A DNA stretch of 7,666 bases, from assembly GCA_002305535.1 (NCBI GenBank), contig DBRE01000107.1, positions 10,260 to 17,925 of the forward strand, in the 5' to 3' direction. Under the pieces are notes generated by a model. The model was given only the letters and a program-made list of their open reading frames with translations, made no database searches and had not been told where the DNA came from. This document shows positions 5,055 to 7,666 of the stretch, piece by piece (position 1 is the stretch's first letter; each line of letters starts with the position of its first letter). The DNA is from Syntrophomonas sp. UBA1376 (GTDB lineage Bacteria; Bacillota; Syntrophomonadia; Syntrophomonadales; Syntrophomonadaceae). Made by a program: the position numbers and the translations under genes.

Positions 5055-7514
5055 TTAATGAGGATAATTGACTTCTAGGGTCACGCATATCACGGTCATG
5101 TCGTCACGGGGTTGGCCGTGGCACAGACCTAGAGCTTTTTGCATAATGAGATCAGCATTGAGCTGGGGATCGCTCTCGCTCACAGCCGTCAGGAATTCGG
5201 GGATCCAATCTTCACCGGGGATGCTGCGTGAGGCTTCAAACACCCCATCACTCACCAAAACCAGCATGTCGCCCGGATACAGAGAGCGCCTTTCGGTACC
5301 GATCTCCAAATTTTCTACTATGCCAATGGGAAGTGAGTTGGAAGTGACTACTCCTACCCGTCTGCCCCGTCGGATGAAAGAGGGCACACTTCCCACCTTT
5401 ATAAAGTCCACTTCGGCTGTAAATAAATCGATCATTACCATATCCAGAGTCGCAAAGGTTTCGGCACTGGATTTTAGCTGTAGAACCGAATTGATCGTCT
5501 TGAGGGCAATATCCCGGTCAAAACCACTATTAAGCAGATTCTCCAACAGCCGTACCGCCACCTGACTCTCATTTAAGGCACGCTGTCCAATTCCCATACC
5601 ATCACTGAGCGCGATCAGCTGTTGCCCTTCCTTGAGAGTAGCAATGGTGAAACTATCTCCACAAATAGCTTCCCGACCTACCTGGGCCGCTCCGGTGGTG
5701 ACCCGATAGGTAAAAGATCGGCACATGGTGAACTCGCACAACCCTTTACCGCGCAGGCGGGGGCAGGTTTTCTCACAGACTTCGTATTTTTCCCCCAAAT
5801 AGGAGGATAGAGCGGGAGCAGTCTCTTTTTCGCAGCGTTCTCCACTGACGCAAGCTTCGGCGTTGATGGTAATAAATTTTTGCTGATCACCAGCTTTGAC
5901 CGGCGTAATATCTCTGATACTCTGACCAGAATGTTTGAATTCACTCAGCAGTCGATCCCGCAGAGCAAAATCCACCATGGTCTGCACATCGATCTGGCTA
6001 GCCAGATCCCGGATCACCTTGCTGACTCCCTGGAGTTGCCTTGACACCAGATCCCTTGATTCTCCCAGTTTCTCATTCCAGTAATCGTTGAGACGCAGGT
6101 TGTCAAACAGGTAATTGACCGTACTTACCAATTCCCGACCACAAATACAGCGACGCCGAAAGTCCTCAGGACACTGCTGGTACTGCACCTGGCCATTCAT
6201 TTCCGCCAAGGTAAATATCTCCATAACCTCCTGGGAGGTGCGATAACAGTCCTTTTCCCAGCAGGTCTCCCGGCGTGAGCAGCCTTTACAGAAGCCCTGG
6301 GCAATCTCATCATATAAATAATCCAGATAACCACGATTCGTGGGTTGCGAACGGAGGGGGGCTTCTTTGACAAGAGCGCAGCTCAGCTCATCAAAAACGC
6401 GAGCCAGGTTTTCAATGCGGAGACGAGCGGCTTCCTTGAGTCGTGTATCGATCACCTGCACCTCGTTTTCCTTCAAACTGGAGATGGGCCCCAGGGATTG
6501 AATAGGCACCCGCTCCGTAAGGTTCTCAGGCAGGAGAAAAAAGATGAGACAGGCCAGGGCGCTTTCCCACATACCCAGTATGGTTGCCTGGGTCTCATTT
6601 ATGAACAGTGAAAGAGCCAGGGTACCCATCATAAAACCGATCATGACCCCCAGTCGGCCGAAATTGCGGAATAACCCGGCCAGCAATCCGGCTACCGCAT
6701 TTAGGGCCAGGTGGGGGCCAAAGACACTGGAGGTCATCGACGGGATCAGGCCGGTCATCACTCCCACCATAGTACCTCCCCCAGCTCCCCACACCAGTGC
6801 GGCTACCAGGATCCCCAATCGGCAAAGAATGCTGCTGACCTGTAAGCCCGCTAGACTGATCCCCTGTAGACCCATAACCAGTCCGATTCCCAAAACCAAA
6901 AAGGCTGCTATATCTTCAAAGGTAAAGTGGGCCAGAGGTCGTGACTCCTTTAGTGCCACGGTGCAGACCATAAATACAAAACACATTATGCCAGCAATGG
7001 TAGCTTCAAACACTACCACCATTTCCCCATAAAAACTAAAAGAGGTGACCATGAGAAAGGCGGTCTTAACCACTAGCAAAATGGCGGTGGTCAGCAAGGG
7101 TAACCCCCACCACAGCTTATCTTCCGGTATGCGAATGGTGGTCAGGGCACCCATCAGCAGCAAGACAGCAATTATATTGCTGCCTAGACTCGGCCCGGAC
7201 AGGACGCTGATAAAGCCTGGCAGAGCAAATAAGGCGATCACCGCTGCGCGGGAACGACTCCGGTACCCAAAGGCAGCCATATAGGCAAATATAAAAGGCA
7301 GTAGTTCACCCAGTACAAAAGCTCGGGCCATAAGAACTGCTCCAGCGCCAATCAACAATTGATCTATGGTAAATAAAGCCTGTAGCGAAGGCAACAGACT
7401 CCCAGGCAACTTAATAGGTTTCAGCTTCAGGGATGGTCGTCGTACAGCCCTCCGCTTGTTTACCCCCAGATCGGCTACCCGCTGATAAGGGTAAACTTCG
7501 GTTTTCTCTAGCAT
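5055..7514 (-). CDS. spoIIE: Stage II sporulation protein E, membrane PP2C phosphatase
   Basis: Polytopic membrane phosphatase that dephosphorylates the anti-anti-sigma factor SpoIIAA in the forespore, releasing sigma-F, and that also acts with FtsZ at the polar septum. The 819-aa length fits the 827-aa Bacillus protein. Residues about 50-330 hold a series of about ten hydrophobic segments. A central region (about 350-600) follows, rich in Cys (CKGCSRRETCWEKDC at 409-423, CPEDFRRRCIC at 448-458, CEKTC at 580-584). The C-terminal PP2C domain has metal-binding aspartates in GDS (D620), SDGMG (D638), SDGVFE (D756) and RDDMT (D804/D805), all intact. The ATG at 7514 is chosen for its AGGAGG 7 nt upstream; the longer frame from TTG at 7547 would start inside the -10 box. 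It probably forms its own transcription unit under sporulation control. Confidence 0.97.
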   Translation of the reverse strand: MLEKTEVYPYQRVADLGVNKRRAVRRPSLKLKPIKLPGSLLPSLQALFTIDQLLIGAGAVLMARAFVLGELLPFIFAYMAAFGYRSRSRAAVIALFALPGFISVLSGPSLGSNIIAVLLLMGALTTIRIPEDKLWWGLPLLTTAILLVVKTAFLMVTSFSFYGEMVVVFEATIAGIMCFVFMVCTVALKESRPLAHFTFEDIAAFLVLGIGLVMGLQGISLAGLQVSSILCRLGILVAALVWGAGGGTMVGVMTGLIPSMTSSVFGPHLALNAVAGLLAGLFRNFGRLGVMIGFMMGTLALSLFINETQATILGMWESALACLIFFLLPENLTERVPIQSLGPISSLKENEVQVIDTRLKEAARLRIENLARVFDELSCALVKEAPLRSQPTNRGYLDYLYDEIAQGFCKGCSRRETCWEKDCYRTSQEVMEIFTLAEMNGQVQYQQCPEDFRRRCICGRELVSTVNYLFDNLRLNDYWNEKLGESRDLVSRQLQGVSKVIRDLASQIDVQTMVDFALRDRLLSEFKHSGQSIRDITPVKAGDQQKFITINAEACVSGERCEKETAPALSSYLGEKYEVCEKTCPRLRGKGLCEFTMCRSFTYRVTTGAAQVGREAICGDSFTIATLKEGQQLIALSDGMGIGQRALNESQVAVRLLENLLNSGFDRDIALKTINSVLQLKSSAETFATLDMVMIDLFTAEVDFIKVGSVPSFIRRGRRVGVVTSNSLPIGIVENLEIGTERRSLYPGDMLVLVSDGVFEASRSIPGEDWIPEFLTAVSESDPQLNADLIMQKALGLCHGQPRDDMTVICVTLEVNYPH

Positions 7515-7521
7515 CTGAGTC

Positions 7522-7527
7522 CCTCCT
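7522..7527 (-). promoter_or_regulatory. Ribosome binding site that sets the spoIIE start
   Basis: AGGAGG within AAAAGGAGGG, 7 nt before ATG at 7514. It excludes the upstream in-frame TTG at 7547, which has no such site. Confidence 0.85.
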
Positions 7528-7546
7528 TTTTGACGGTTGTCCACCA

Positions 7547-7579
7547 ATTATAACAGGGTGCCATGGTAAATTTTGTAAC
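7547..7579 (-). promoter_or_regulatory. spoIIE promoter with extended -10 and possible 21-nt spacer
   Basis: On the minus strand TGTTATAAT gives a perfect -10 (7552-7547) with a TGn extension. At 16-20 nt no acceptable -35 exists. At 21 nt GTTACA (7579-7574) matches TTGACA at 4 of 6. Bacillus spoIIE is known to use a sigma-A promoter with an unusual 21-nt spacer activated by Spo0A-P, so the spacing may be conserved. Weak Spo0A-box-like sites are CGTCAAG (7584-7590, plus strand, 5 of 7 to TGTCRAA) and TGTTGAA (7661-7655, minus, 6 of 7). Initiation near 7540 would leave a leader of about 26 nt. Confidence 0.6.
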
Positions 7580-7666
7580 TACCCGTCAAGGCTGAACCGT
7601 TTCTTCCAACAAAATTCCTTGCTTGAGCTGTATTGCCCACACTTTTTTCTTTTGTTCAACAGGATA

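Noticed and set aside
5068..5565. Plus-strand 165-codon frame opposite the spoIIE PP2C domain
   Set aside because: It is antisense to a conserved catalytic region, has no domain features, and is best explained as a shadow frame.
7515..7547. N-terminal extension of SpoIIE by 11 residues from TTG at 7547
   Set aside because: The TTG lies in the -10 box and lacks a ribosome site, whereas ATG at 7514 has a perfect one.

Overview
This window carries five protein genes, all on the minus strand, in a compact housekeeping layout typical of an endospore-forming Firmicute (class Clostridia). The diagnostic gene is spoIIE, the sporulation-specific PP2C phosphatase. It lies just upstream of tilS and ftsH, an order known from many spore formers. 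TTG and GTG starts, strong Shine-Dalgarno sequences, moderate G+C and repeat-rich intergenic DNA fit a Syntrophomonadaceae/Peptococcaceae-like clostridium. That lineage is an inference; the sequence alone does not fix the genus.

Layout in transcription order (high to low coordinate): spoIIE (7514-5055) with a promoter at about 7547-7579; a 252-bp gap with short dispersed repeats; tilS (4802-3426), tRNA-Ile lysidine synthetase; a short gap with a promoter; ftsH (3327-1444), membrane AAA+ protease; ndk (1443-1030), nucleoside diphosphate kinase, whose GTG start abuts the ftsH stop; a 455-bp non-coding stretch (575-1029) packed with palindromic repeats; and a small HD-domain phosphohydrolase gene (574-50). 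The last 49 bases hold no gene I can support.

Functional links: ftsH and ndk look translationally coupled. FtsH is linked to sporulation in Bacillus, and SpoIIE activates the first forespore sigma factor, so the spoIIE-tilS-ftsH neighbourhood is conserved context rather than a pathway. The hpt gene that sits between tilS and ftsH in Bacillus is absent here.

I found no convincing new biological system. The parts most worth a second look are non-coding: a 132-bp nested palindrome (669-800) resembling a REPIN or MITE, a further copy of its core at 943-962, a 19-bp-stem hairpin just after ndk (978-1019), and several short motifs that look like genome-wide dispersed repeats. The spoIIE promoter, with an extended -10 and a possible 21-nt spacer, is also notable.
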